8,228 nt of DNA from Hyphomicrobiales bacterium (GCA_023266715.1 JAHFPK010000113.1:1-8228), one strand, 5' to 3'; counted from the first letter of the stretch, positions 1 through 6,553 are shown. Notes: a model not told the origin generated them from the sequence alone. Translations and numbers: made by a program.

Positions 1-1
1 A

Positions 2-508
2 ATCGATGGCAATGAAGCCGCCGCTGGCCGCACCGGTCCCCGCTTCGCCGAGGCGTTCCGCCGTGCCGCTGCCGCCGGATTGAAGCGCACGGTACATGCG
101 GGTGAGTCGAGCGGCCCCGAAGGCGTCCGTGATGCGCTTGAATATCTGGGCGCCGACCGTATCGATCACGGTGTTCGCGCAATTGAAGATGCTGAACTGG
201 TGCACATACTTGCTGACCGGCAAATACCATTAGGCATCTGTCCAGTCTCCAATATCGCGCTTGGAGTTTATAAATCGATTGCCGATCATCCGATTGACGC
301 CCTGCGCAGGGCCGGCGTTCCGGTTTCCATCAACACCGATGATCCCGCCCTCCTTAACACGACGCTGGAAGATTCTTATCAACAATGCGTCGCAGCTTTC
401 GCCTGGGATAAGGAAACTATCCGGGCCCTCGCCGCAACCTCCATTGCCGCGAGCTACGCAAACCCTGCCATCAAGGCTCGGATCAAGACTGAGTTGACAG
501 CCTGGTAA
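2..508 (+). CDS. add: Adenosine deaminase, C-terminal part (5' end outside window)
   Basis: The reading frame is open from base 2 and ends at TAA 506-508, giving 168 residues, roughly the C-terminal half of a zinc-dependent adenosine deaminase of purine salvage (adenosine to inosine plus ammonia, cytosolic). Numbered within the fragment, visible motifs are a GNE element (residues 3-5), VHAGE (31-35: zinc-ligand His32 and proton-donor Glu35), RIDHG (53-57: catalytic His56), a CPxSN motif (80-84) and NTDDP (111-115: zinc-ligand Asp113 and Asp114). These match the second half of the family's TIM barrel in order and spacing. The first zinc-binding His pair must lie upstream of the window. RIDHG and CPxSN also occur in the related adenine deaminases, but HAGE and NTDDP favour adenosine deaminase. 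It converges on the minus-strand gene run and is probably unrelated to it. Nothing suggests it is broken. Confidence 0.9.
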   Translation: MDGNEAAAGRTGPRFAEAFRRAAAAGLKRTVHAGESSGPEGVRDALEYLGADRIDHGVRAIEDAELVHILADRQIPLGICPVSNIALGVYKSIADHPIDALRRAGVPVSINTDDPALLNTTLEDSYQQCVAAFAWDKETIRALAATSIAASYANPAIKARIKTELTAW

Positions 509-523
509 CATTTAGAGAGACAA

Positions 524-536
524 CAATCATTGATTG
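524..536. repeat. 13-bp perfect palindrome in the convergent gap
   Basis: CAATCA-T-TGATTG is a perfect inverted repeat with 6-bp arms and a single central base. It lies 15 bases after the stop codon of the adenosine deaminase gene. It could fold as a 5-bp stem with a 3-base loop, but the stem is AT-rich and the following plus-strand bases are not a clean T-run. It is therefore a weak terminator candidate for add, or a chance palindrome or protein-binding site. Confidence 0.35.
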
Positions 537-557
537 CCTAGTTTTGCGGTTTGCTGG

Positions 558-592
558 AAAAGGACTACGTGAACTTCGTTCTACCGTCAGTC
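558..592 (-). terminator. Possible rho-independent terminator of the minus-strand run
   Basis: Read on the minus strand just after the hydrolase stop codon, the sequence has three paired segments: GACT with AGTC, ACG with CGT, and GAAC with GTTC around a GAA loop. They are separated by small bulges and followed by C-TTTT-CC. Location and order fit an intrinsic terminator, but the stem is interrupted and the T-run short, so this is only a moderate candidate. Confidence 0.35.
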
Positions 593-598
593 TCTTCC

Positions 599-1408
599 TT
601 ACCTCCGCATCACCCTCTCAAAAAACTCCACCTCCCGCGCCCAGGTTATTTCTTCAAACATGGCTTCATGGCCAAAGCCCTGCACAATTTCCAATTCCTT
701 CGGTTCATTGGCAGCGGCAAACAATTTCTTGCCGAATTCGACCGGGATCAGGATGTCCCGGTCGCCGTGAACAACCAGCAGCGGCGCCGTGACTTTCACT
801 ATGAAGTCGATGGACCTGAACTGGTCCCTCATCAGCAGATTCACAGGCAGCCACCAATAGATGCGTGCCGCCACGTCAGCGGCTGAGGTGTAGGGCGCGT
901 TTAACGCGACGGCGCCTACTTGTTTCCTGGCGGCGATTTGCACCGCAACACCGCTGCCCAATGATTCTCCGAGAAGTGCGATGCTTTGAGGTGCAATGCC
1001 TTTGGTTATGAGCCAGTCATAGGCCGTCATCGCATCGGTGAGCAGTCCCTGCTCCGTTGGCGATCCCGTGCTGCCGCCATAGCCACGGTAGGAGACGTAG
1101 GCCACGCCGAAGCCCCGTGAATGGTAATAGTTGAAGCGCAAGGGCCTGTCGCCGATCTCGCCGGCGTTGCCATGGAAATAGAGGATGGTGGGCTTGCCTT
1201 CCGCTGCCGGGGCATACCAGACAATGATCTTCTCGCCATCGGGCGTTGTCAGCGTTTCAACTGCCGCGCCCACAACGCCAACACTCCCCGGCGTCAGGCC
1301 CTTGTTTTCTGCATGGTACTGCAGCTTGCGTTGAAACGCATACATGCCGAATACAGCCACAATATATGCCACGCCAAAAAACACGATAAAAAGTTTAATG
1401 AAGTTCAT
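599..1408 (-). CDS. Membrane-anchored alpha/beta hydrolase (ABHD13/BEM46-like)
   Basis: A 269-residue serine hydrolase of the alpha/beta fold. Residues 4-25 form a hydrophobic N-terminal segment likely to anchor it in the inner membrane. It is followed by a loosely conserved stretch and the fold itself. Visible motifs are the oxyanion-hole element YFHGNAG (77-83), the nucleophile elbow GESLG (147-151, Ser149), HGDRD (214-218, probable acid Asp218) and GFGHEAM (244-250, catalytic His247). The triad is complete and the length is normal for the BEM46/ABHD13 group. Substrates in this group are poorly known; esters or thioesters are possible and cannot be told from sequence. Its ATG overlaps the stop of the upstream cupin gene as ATGA, with no strong ribosome-binding site of its own, so translation is probably coupled to the cupin. 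It is the last gene of the minus-strand run. Confidence 0.85.
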   Translation of the reverse strand: MNFIKLFIVFFGVAYIVAVFGMYAFQRKLQYHAENKGLTPGSVGVVGAAVETLTTPDGEKIIVWYAPAAEGKPTILYFHGNAGEIGDRPLRFNYYHSRGFGVAYVSYRGYGGSTGSPTEQGLLTDAMTAYDWLITKGIAPQSIALLGESLGSGVAVQIAARKQVGAVALNAPYTSAADVAARIYWWLPVNLLMRDQFRSIDFIVKVTAPLLVVHGDRDILIPVEFGKKLFAAANEPKELEIVQGFGHEAMFEEITWAREVEFFERVMRR

Positions 1409-2028
1409 GCATCAACCAGTTTGGCTGGAGTGTGGGTATCTCTTGTCCAGCACCATACTGTCAATAACGGGCGGTTTGCGGTTTTGGTTGCGTGATGAAC
1501 GTTAGGTGCGTGATAGATCACCTCGCCCGCCTGTTTCATTTCAAAACCGCTGGAACCCTGTTTCCATTTCGTTGGTCCAGTAAGCGGCCAATAGAGTTCG
1601 GGAGCGGGATGATAGTGGTCTTTATAATGACGATGCGGGCCCAGCATCAGAAGGCCCAGGATAAAATCATCGCCATTGAAAAACCCTTGGGGGCCAATGA
1701 TTTCGCACCAGCCATAATTTTCCATGAACCCGGCCCCCAGAATTTCATCGGTATAGGATTTGGACTGCAGCCATTTCAGGTGGCCATCGAGGGAAGCAAT
1801 TGCGGCGGCCAATTCGGACTCCAGCATCATGGTTTCGGCGATGCTTGGGGCGAAGTAGTGGGTGACGGGAAGGTTCTGCGAGCGTGGTTCGACGAAATCG
1901 CCCCGTGTCATGTCCTGTTCGGCCAAGCGCTGCAACACCTCTTCGACATGAACGCCGCCCCGCGCATGCAGCCCGCGGGCTATGGCACCCACCAACCAGC
2001 GCGCGTCATTATAAAGATCGTCACTCAT
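1405..2028 (-). CDS. Cupin of the DMSP lyase / DMSP lyase-like family
   Basis: A 207-residue protein with a helical N-terminal half (about 1-110) and a C-terminal single cupin barrel. The metal site is clear: H138-x-H140-xxx-E144-x-Y146 in cupin motif 1, and H178/H179 in motif 2. In the DMSP lyase DddK the ligands are two His in HxH, a Glu and a later His, with a Tyr two residues after the Glu as a catalytic residue; the same spacing is seen here, including the 32 residues from Tyr to the later His (H178). Length is close to DddQ and DddL. Bona fide members cleave dimethylsulfoniopropionate to acrylate and dimethyl sulfide, but many lyase-like members have no known activity, so the substrate stays open. 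The start chosen (2028) has a weak ribosome site. An in-frame ATG at 2040 preceded by AGG is an alternative adding four residues. The gene lies 35 bp after the Fe-alcohol dehydrogenase and overlaps the hydrolase by 4 bp. Confidence 0.75.
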   Translation of the reverse strand: MSDDLYNDARWLVGAIARGLHARGGVHVEEVLQRLAEQDMTRGDFVEPRSQNLPVTHYFAPSIAETMMLESELAAAIASLDGHLKWLQSKSYTDEILGAGFMENYGWCEIIGPQGFFNGDDFILGLLMLGPHRHYKDHYHPAPELYWPLTGPTKWKQGSSGFEMKQAGEVIYHAPNVHHATKTANRPLLTVWCWTRDTHTPAKLVDA

Positions 2029-2063
2029 GGCGGCACCATGACGGCCTGACCTTTGAAGGAGCG

Positions 2064-3206
2064 TTAACGCAAGCCGTAAACAAGCCGCGCCAGATCAACC
2101 AATTCCGCGTCGCTGGGGTAGCGCCGGTTTGACTTCCGCATGGGGGCATTGGCGGGGTTCGCCATGCGTTCAGCCAGAAGCTCTGGTTTGGAAAGGTCAA
2201 GCCCGTCTCCCTCCAATGAAATCTTCATGCCCGTTGCCCGCACGAGGCGTTCATAGGCCCTCACAGGGTCGGCCGTTCCCATGGCTTTTGCAACCCTCGC
2301 GAAGGCTTCCGGGTCGCCATGGGAAACCCATTCCATGGTTGCGAGCATGGCAAGGCCCGTCGCCCTGCCGTGGGGAATGGGGGCAAGATCGGCCATGGCG
2401 TGGGAGATGTTATGGGCGAGTGCTGTTCCGCAATTATCAATGGCAATGCCGCCATAGCAGGAACCCAAAAGCAAAGCGCCCCGCGCTTCCAAATCATTCG
2501 GATTCCTGATGGCCCGTTCCAGGTTTTCTGAAATCAAGGCGATGGCCTTCAAGGCGTAGAGATCATTGCCATCAGTGCGGTGTTTGTTGGTTGCGGCCTC
2601 GATGGCATGGACCAGGGCATCAAGTCCGGTTGCCGCGGTAATATGAGCCGGCACGCCCACCGTCAATTCGGGGTCGAGGATGGCCACGTTGGGTTTCAAT
2701 TCTTCGCCCCAGGCCCAAACCTTCACTTTCTGAGCGCTGGCAAAGACGGAGACACGAGTGACTTCCGATCCGGTTCCTGCCGTGGTCGGTACCGCGATGA
2801 CAGGCAGGATATCTTTCGGCAGGGGTGTTTCACAGAGTTGATAGCTTTGGGCCGGAAGCCCGGAGGCGGCACAGGCCGCCACCAACTTTGCCGTATCAAG
2901 GGTTGAACCGCCGCCCAGACCTACAACGGCTTTGGCTTTCATGGCTCGCGCATTTTCGGCGGCAGCGTCAATGTCGGCGGCCTTTGGTTCACCTTTCATG
3001 CCATCAAAGGCTTGCGCTTCCAGCCCGGCTTTTTTCAGGCTCTCAAGAGCACGCCTAGTAATTCCTAAGCTTGTGAGTGCGGGATCAGCCACCACAAGAA
3101 CAGCGGCTACCTTCCCAGCATGCTGCTCAACCTTGCCGGCAAGATCAGCGATACGGCCTGCACCGAAGATGATTTCGGGAAGGCGGGAGAGCGTAAAAGA
3201 TTGCAT
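2064..3206 (-). CDS. Iron-containing alcohol dehydrogenase
   Basis: A 380-residue cytosolic NAD(P)-dependent dehydrogenase of the iron-activated (group III) alcohol dehydrogenase family, which interconverts an alcohol or hydroxyacid with the aldehyde. The N-terminal Rossmann-like half carries GGGS (98-101) and the family motif TTAGTGSE (141-148). The helical half carries the four metal ligands D196, H200, H265 and H279, in the same spacing as E. coli FucO, with the typical HxxxH (265-269) and the HG pair at 279-280. Nothing is missing and the length is normal. The exact substrate cannot be read from sequence. DddB, which acts on 3-hydroxypropionate in DMSP catabolism, belongs to the same superfamily and makes that a testable guess given the adjacent lyase-like cupin. 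The start is set by the usual N-terminal LPxIxFGxG pattern near residue 9; the ribosome-binding site is weak. Confidence 0.88.
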   Translation of the reverse strand: MQSFTLSRLPEIIFGAGRIADLAGKVEQHAGKVAAVLVVADPALTSLGITRRALESLKKAGLEAQAFDGMKGEPKAADIDAAAENARAMKAKAVVGLGGGSTLDTAKLVAACAASGLPAQSYQLCETPLPKDILPVIAVPTTAGTGSEVTRVSVFASAQKVKVWAWGEELKPNVAILDPELTVGVPAHITAATGLDALVHAIEAATNKHRTDGNDLYALKAIALISENLERAIRNPNDLEARGALLLGSCYGGIAIDNCGTALAHNISHAMADLAPIPHGRATGLAMLATMEWVSHGDPEAFARVAKAMGTADPVRAYERLVRATGMKISLEGDGLDLSKPELLAERMANPANAPMRKSNRRYPSDAELVDLARLVYGLR

Positions 3207-3235
3207 GAGATCATCCGTGCCGTGAGGTTTCCATC

Positions 3236-3264
3236 CACATATGTCCCCCGTCCAGGGCGGTCAA
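3236..3264 (-). promoter_or_regulatory. Possible sigma70-type promoter before the Fe-alcohol dehydrogenase
   Basis: On the minus strand TTGACC (3264-3259, five of six matches to the -35 consensus) is followed after 17 bp by TATGTG (3241-3236, three of six at -10), about 30 bp before the dehydrogenase ATG. It sits in the longest gap (80 bp) of the minus-strand run, so it may start a separate dehydrogenase-cupin-hydrolase transcript. The weak -10 makes this tentative. Confidence 0.3.
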
Positions 3265-3286
3265 GTGTGAGGCTTTTTCACCTTAT

Positions 3287-3997
3287 TCAGGAAATGCCCG
3301 GTCCGGTGATTTCTCTGAGCAGTTTACGGAAGATTGCCTCGGAATAGGCGGCGTAGTCGTTGGCTGGAATCACAAAATTGCCCTCGCCGCCCACGACCTG
3401 ATTTTCAAAATAGATATTGAGGGTTGGCCATTCATTGAGAATGGTGAGCGCATTGATGGTGATGCCCTGGGCCACCAGCCGGTCGCGTACCGCATTCACC
3501 GGAACACCAACATTGTTGCGGCCATCCGATGATACATCAATCACATGGCGCGGGCTGCTTGGCGCCTTGGAGAGGAGTGCTGCCGAATAGAGCAGCGCAC
3601 TTGAAATTGAGGTGCCGCCCTCGGCCAGTTTGCGCGGCATGCCGGCCAGGGTTTCGCCAAAAAGGTCGGCATCTTCCTCGCTTGCAAGAATGGTCCATGG
3701 CATCGCTATCACTTGATTGGATTCATCGGACCATTGCACCACGCTCACGGCGATGCGCTGCGCGTTTCCAAGCGTAATGGCGCGCTTGACGTCAGGTTGC
3801 CGGAAGGCTTCTCCAAGGCCTTTCATCTGCAGGGCAAATTCCCGGAAATCCACGCTGAACGAACAATCCACGGCAAGCACCAGGGCCAGGTCAACTTCAT
3901 AGGTCTGGGCTTCAATCTGCGGCGACGGCGTCGTCAATGCCAGAAGTGAAATGGCCACTGCCGCAACGCGCGAATTCCATTTTCTGGCGCGTGGCAT
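3287..3997 (-). CDS. Secreted von Willebrand A-type protein, DUF1194 family
   Basis: A 236-residue protein of the DUF1194 family, found mainly in Alphaproteobacteria and of unknown function. Residues 1-30 look like a Sec signal peptide: basic start, hydrophobic core at about 11-22, probable cleavage after IEA at residue 30. The mature part is one von Willebrand A domain with a full metal-ion-dependent adhesion site: DCSFS (44-48, the DxSxS motif), T129 in GGTS, and D158 in SSDG. The protein should be periplasmic or exported and bind a divalent metal and probably a protein partner. The ATG has an excellent ribosome site (AAGGAGG, 8 bases before the start) and lies only 18 bp after the ABC ATPase stop, so the two are very likely co-transcribed. 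Its role beside metabolic enzymes is unexplained. No clear terminator separates it from the dehydrogenase gene. Confidence 0.85.
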   Translation of the reverse strand: MPRARKWNSRVAAVAISLLALTTPSPQIEAQTYEVDLALVLAVDCSFSVDFREFALQMKGLGEAFRQPDVKRAITLGNAQRIAVSVVQWSDESNQVIAMPWTILASEEDADLFGETLAGMPRKLAEGGTSISSALLYSAALLSKAPSSPRHVIDVSSDGRNNVGVPVNAVRDRLVAQGITINALTILNEWPTLNIYFENQVVGGEGNFVIPANDYAAYSEAIFRKLLREITGPGIS

Positions 3998-4015
3998 GGA
4001 CAGTTCCTCCTTCTG

Positions 4016-5134
4016 CTAGTGATGCAATTCGATATAGTCCAAAGCGCGGCAATCCTTGACCGACCAGCCGACATTCACCGTTTTACCATGGGCAATGGCT
4101 TCATTACTGGCTTTATTGGGGACTTTCACAATGAAATTATTGTGACCGGCGACTTCAAGCCGCGCACGAATATGATCGCCGAGGTAAATAAGCTCGGCAA
4201 TCTTGCCGCGCAACAAGACATCAACATTCTTCGCCAGCGGATTGATTTCCACGCGCTCTGGCCGGATCGAAAGCAAGGTGCGTTGGCCCTTGTTGCCCAC
4301 GTTCACCGCAAGCGCCTTTACCACGTCGCTGGAATCGAGCTTCACAGTGGCAATGCTTTGGCTATCCACTTCCTCAACCACGCCCTTCAATTTGTTGTTC
4401 TCGCCAATGAACTGCGCCACGAAGGAATTCTGCGGGCGTTCATAGAGTTCATCGGGCGATGACAATTGTTGCACTACGCCATCATTGAACACGGCAATAC
4501 GGTTTGACATGGTGAGTGCTTCCGCCTGGTCATGGGTCACGTAAACAATGGTGACGCCCAGGCGTTCATGAATATGCTTGATCTCATACTGCATCTGTTC
4601 GCGCAGTTGCTTGTCCAGCGCTCCGAGGGGTTCATCCATCAGCACGAGATCGGGTTCAAACACCAAGGCGCGGGCCACGGCGATGCGCTGCTGCTGGCCG
4701 CCGGACAGTTGCCCCGGCCTGCGGCTGGCCATCTGGGGAAGCTCGACGAGTTTCAAAATGTTTTTAACGCGATCTTCAATCTGAGCCTTGCCGATGCCCC
4801 GCACCTGCAAGGGGAAAGCCAGGTTTTCGGCCACCGTCATATGGGGAAAAAGCGCATAGTTCTGGAACACCATGCCAATGCCGCGCTTGTGCGGCGGCGT
4901 GTTGTTGATGGGCTTGCCCTTCACATAGATTTCGCCGTGGGTTGCAGGCTCAAAACCTGCCAGCATCATGAGGGTCGTCGTCTTGCCGGACCCGGAGGGA
5001 CCGAGCATGGTGAGGAATTCGCCCTTGGCAATATCGAGGTTGAGATCCTTCACGACCAGGGTTTCACCATCATAACTCTTTTGAACCTTGGCAAAACTCA
5101 CCATCGGTTCATTGCCTGCAACACCATCTGCCAT
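4016..5134 (-). CDS. ABC transporter ATP-binding protein, PotA/spermidine-putrescine-like
   Basis: A 372-residue ATPase of the polyamine/thiamine/iron/sugar importer class, acting on the cytosolic face of the inner membrane. Visible elements are Walker A GPSGSGKT (45-52), Q-loop Gln91, signature LSGGQ (143-147), Walker B LVLMDEP (163-169, catalytic Glu168), H-loop His201 and a C-terminal TOBE region (about 290-360) containing SIRPE. The start at 5134 follows a TGAGG-like site about ten bases upstream; a second in-frame ATG at 5104 is less well supported. The gene lies 70 bp after the creatinase stop. That gap contains only weak short inverted repeats (CCCTG/CAGGG, GTCT/AGAC), no convincing terminator. 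No permease or solute-binding protein accompanies it here, which is unusual for this class. Substrate cannot be assigned; a cationic or zwitterionic small molecule such as a guanidino compound is an inference from the creatinase neighbour. Confidence 0.9.
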   Translation of the reverse strand: MADGVAGNEPMVSFAKVQKSYDGETLVVKDLNLDIAKGEFLTMLGPSGSGKTTTLMMLAGFEPATHGEIYVKGKPINNTPPHKRGIGMVFQNYALFPHMTVAENLAFPLQVRGIGKAQIEDRVKNILKLVELPQMASRRPGQLSGGQQQRIAVARALVFEPDLVLMDEPLGALDKQLREQMQYEIKHIHERLGVTIVYVTHDQAEALTMSNRIAVFNDGVVQQLSSPDELYERPQNSFVAQFIGENNKLKGVVEEVDSQSIATVKLDSSDVVKALAVNVGNKGQRTLLSIRPERVEINPLAKNVDVLLRGKIAELIYLGDHIRARLEVAGHNNFIVKVPNKASNEAIAHGKTVNVGWSVKDCRALDYIELHH

Positions 5135-5204
5135 CGTCTAATCGCCTCACCCCTGTCTTTTCGAGACATATTATGCAGTCAGGGCAAAAAGGGAAGCGAT
5201 GATA

Positions 5205-6452
5205 TTAGCGCCCCTTGCCGGACCTTTTTCCCTTGGCCTTCACGATCAAATGTTCCGGTCCATAGGGGAAACCAGTCAAATTCCGGTTTCCCTTCTCGGT
5301 GATGACCAGAATGTCATGTTCGCGGTAGCCGCCTGCCCCCTTTTGGCCCTCCGGGATCATGATCATCGGCTCCATGGACACCACCATGCCGGGTTCGAGC
5401 ACCGTGTCGCAATCCTCGCGCAGCTCCAGTCCTGCCTCCCGGCCATAATAATGGCAGAGCACGCCAAAGGAATGGCCATAGCCAAAGGTGCGGTATTTCA
5501 GCAGGTCGTGCTGGGCGTAGATGTCATTGAGCGATTTGGCGATATCGGAACACTTGGCTCCGGGCACCAGCAGCTTTTTGCCCACGTCATGGACATGACA
5601 ATTCATTTCCCACATTTTGAGATGCTCCTTGCTGGCACTTTCAGCAAACAGGGTGCGCTCGAGGGCGACGTAGTAACCCGCCACCATGGGGAAGCAATTA
5701 AGCGAGAGAATATCACCGCGTTTGATCTTGCGGCTGGTCACCGAATTATGGGCGCCATCGGTGTTGATGCCCGATTGAAACCACGTCCAGGTATCCATCA
5801 GTTCCGCGTGGGGCCAGACCTTGGCGATTTCGCGCACCATGGTGCTGGTGGAATGGAGTGCCACCTCATGTTCCGACACGCCAACGGCAATCGCCTCGAC
5901 ACAGGCCGCACCACCGATATCGGCAATGCGGGTCATCTTCGTGATATGTTTGATTTCTTCAGCAGACTTGATCATGCGCATTTTCATTGCGGGGGCGGCA
6001 ACATCCACAAACTCCACACCCGGAAAGGCATCCTGCAGGCTTTTGCGGAAATCGACGGTCGCATGGTCGAACTCGATGCCGATGCGCTTGGCCCCCTTGA
6101 TCAAGCCTTGAACTGCCGTGAAATAATTTTCCTTCGACCAGTCGGTGTAGGTCACGTTATTGCCGAAGGTGCGCCTGGCGGGCTGGCCGCCATCTATGGC
6201 AGCGCTTACGGTGGTTGCCGTTTTCTGGGTGATCACCAATCCGTATTTACGCCCGAAGGAGCAGTAGAGGAAGTCAGCGAGGTAGCAGATGTTGTGGTAG
6301 CTGGTGAACAGGCAGGCATCGACGTTGCTTTTGGCCATCCAGCCGCGGATCCTGTCCTGCCGCCCTTGCATTTCGCCAGTGGAAAATGTGGGCTTCGCCG
6401 GCTTTCCGTTGGCGCGGTAATCAACAAGGCTTGGGCGTTGGGCGGCAGTCAT
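5205..6452 (-). CDS. Creatinase (creatine amidinohydrolase)
   Basis: A 415-residue enzyme that hydrolyses creatine to sarcosine and urea in the cytosol. It has the 'pita-bread' M24 peptidase fold but needs no metal. Recalled active-site residues of Pseudomonas putida creatinase are all present at matching spacing: F66 and R68 in CSFGR, H235 in DGAHN, Y261, E265 in ALERT, R338 in YYGRE, E361 in SMEPM and H379 in REHD. Long near-identical blocks such as DTWTWFQSGINTDGA support a true creatinase rather than an aminopeptidase or DddP. I chose ATG 6452 because GGAGG lies six bases upstream (6463-6459). A TTG at 6491 would add 13 residues without family support. The C-terminus carries an extra basic tail of about ten residues (Lys/Arg/Gly-rich). 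It is the first gene of the minus-strand run and divergent from the LysR regulator. A related guanidino acid could be the real substrate. Confidence 0.93.
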   Translation of the reverse strand: MTAAQRPSLVDYRANGKPAKPTFSTGEMQGRQDRIRGWMAKSNVDACLFTSYHNICYLADFLYCSFGRKYGLVITQKTATTVSAAIDGGQPARRTFGNNVTYTDWSKENYFTAVQGLIKGAKRIGIEFDHATVDFRKSLQDAFPGVEFVDVAAPAMKMRMIKSAEEIKHITKMTRIADIGGAACVEAIAVGVSEHEVALHSTSTMVREIAKVWPHAELMDTWTWFQSGINTDGAHNSVTSRKIKRGDILSLNCFPMVAGYYVALERTLFAESASKEHLKMWEMNCHVHDVGKKLLVPGAKCSDIAKSLNDIYAQHDLLKYRTFGYGHSFGVLCHYYGREAGLELREDCDTVLEPGMVVSMEPMIMIPEGQKGAGGYREHDILVITEKGNRNLTGFPYGPEHLIVKAKGKRSGKGR

Positions 6453-6498
6453 GGTTTTCCTCCAAAATCTGGCAGCCCTTTTGGGTGACAAGTGGCGC

Positions 6499-6527
6499 TT
6501 GAGTCAAAAGATGATCGCTCACATAAT
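6499..6527 (+). promoter_or_regulatory. Candidate sigma70 promoter of the LysR gene
   Basis: TTGAGT (6499-6504, four of six matches) and CATAAT (6522-6527, five of six) are separated by exactly 17 bp and lie 27 bp before the chosen LysR start. Transcription would begin around 6533-6536, inside the palindrome described at 6529-6545, which fits autorepression. Confidence 0.45.
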
Positions 6528-6553
6528 ACATGAGAATTTTTCATGGAGCTCAA
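6523..6553 (-). promoter_or_regulatory. Candidate promoter of the creatinase gene
   Basis: On the minus strand TATTAT (6528-6523) matches five of six bases of the -10 consensus. A TTGAGC (6553-6548) lies upstream, but the 19-bp spacing is longer than ideal, as expected for a promoter needing an activator. Its -10 overlaps the LysR -10 on the other strand, and the palindrome lies between its -35 and -10. Confidence 0.3.
6529..6545. promoter_or_regulatory. Candidate LysR-type operator (T-N11-A palindrome)
   Basis: CATGAGAA-T-TTTTCATG is a 17-bp inverted repeat with 8-bp arms and one mismatch (G-T). Inside it, T6531 and A6543 are separated by 11 bases, the core pattern of LysR-family binding sites. 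It sits in the divergent creatinase/LysR gap and touches the LysR ribosome site, so binding could both repress the regulator and control creatinase. Confidence 0.5.

Noticed and set aside
3264..3286. GTGA/TCAC hairpin after DUF1194 as a terminator
   Set aside because: Only a 4-bp stem with a 7-base loop and no T-run on the minus strand.
4532..5302. Plus-strand open frame of about 256 codons antisense to the ABC ATPase
   Set aside because: It has no recognisable domain and covers a well-supported ATPase; a codon-bias shadow.
5205..6452. Could the creatinase-like protein be DddP, the M24-family DMSP lyase, given the nearby lyase-like cupin?
   Set aside because: The sequence matches recalled creatinase blocks and active-site residues closely, and lacks the blocks I recall from DddP.
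5199..6488. Long plus-strand open frame (over 400 codons) antisense to creatinase
   Set aside because: It mirrors the creatinase gene almost end to end, resembles no family, and is explained by codon bias in GC-rich DNA.
6479..6507. TTGACT on the minus strand as a -35 for creatinase
   Set aside because: At 17 bp the -10 would be CCAAAA, which is not a credible match.
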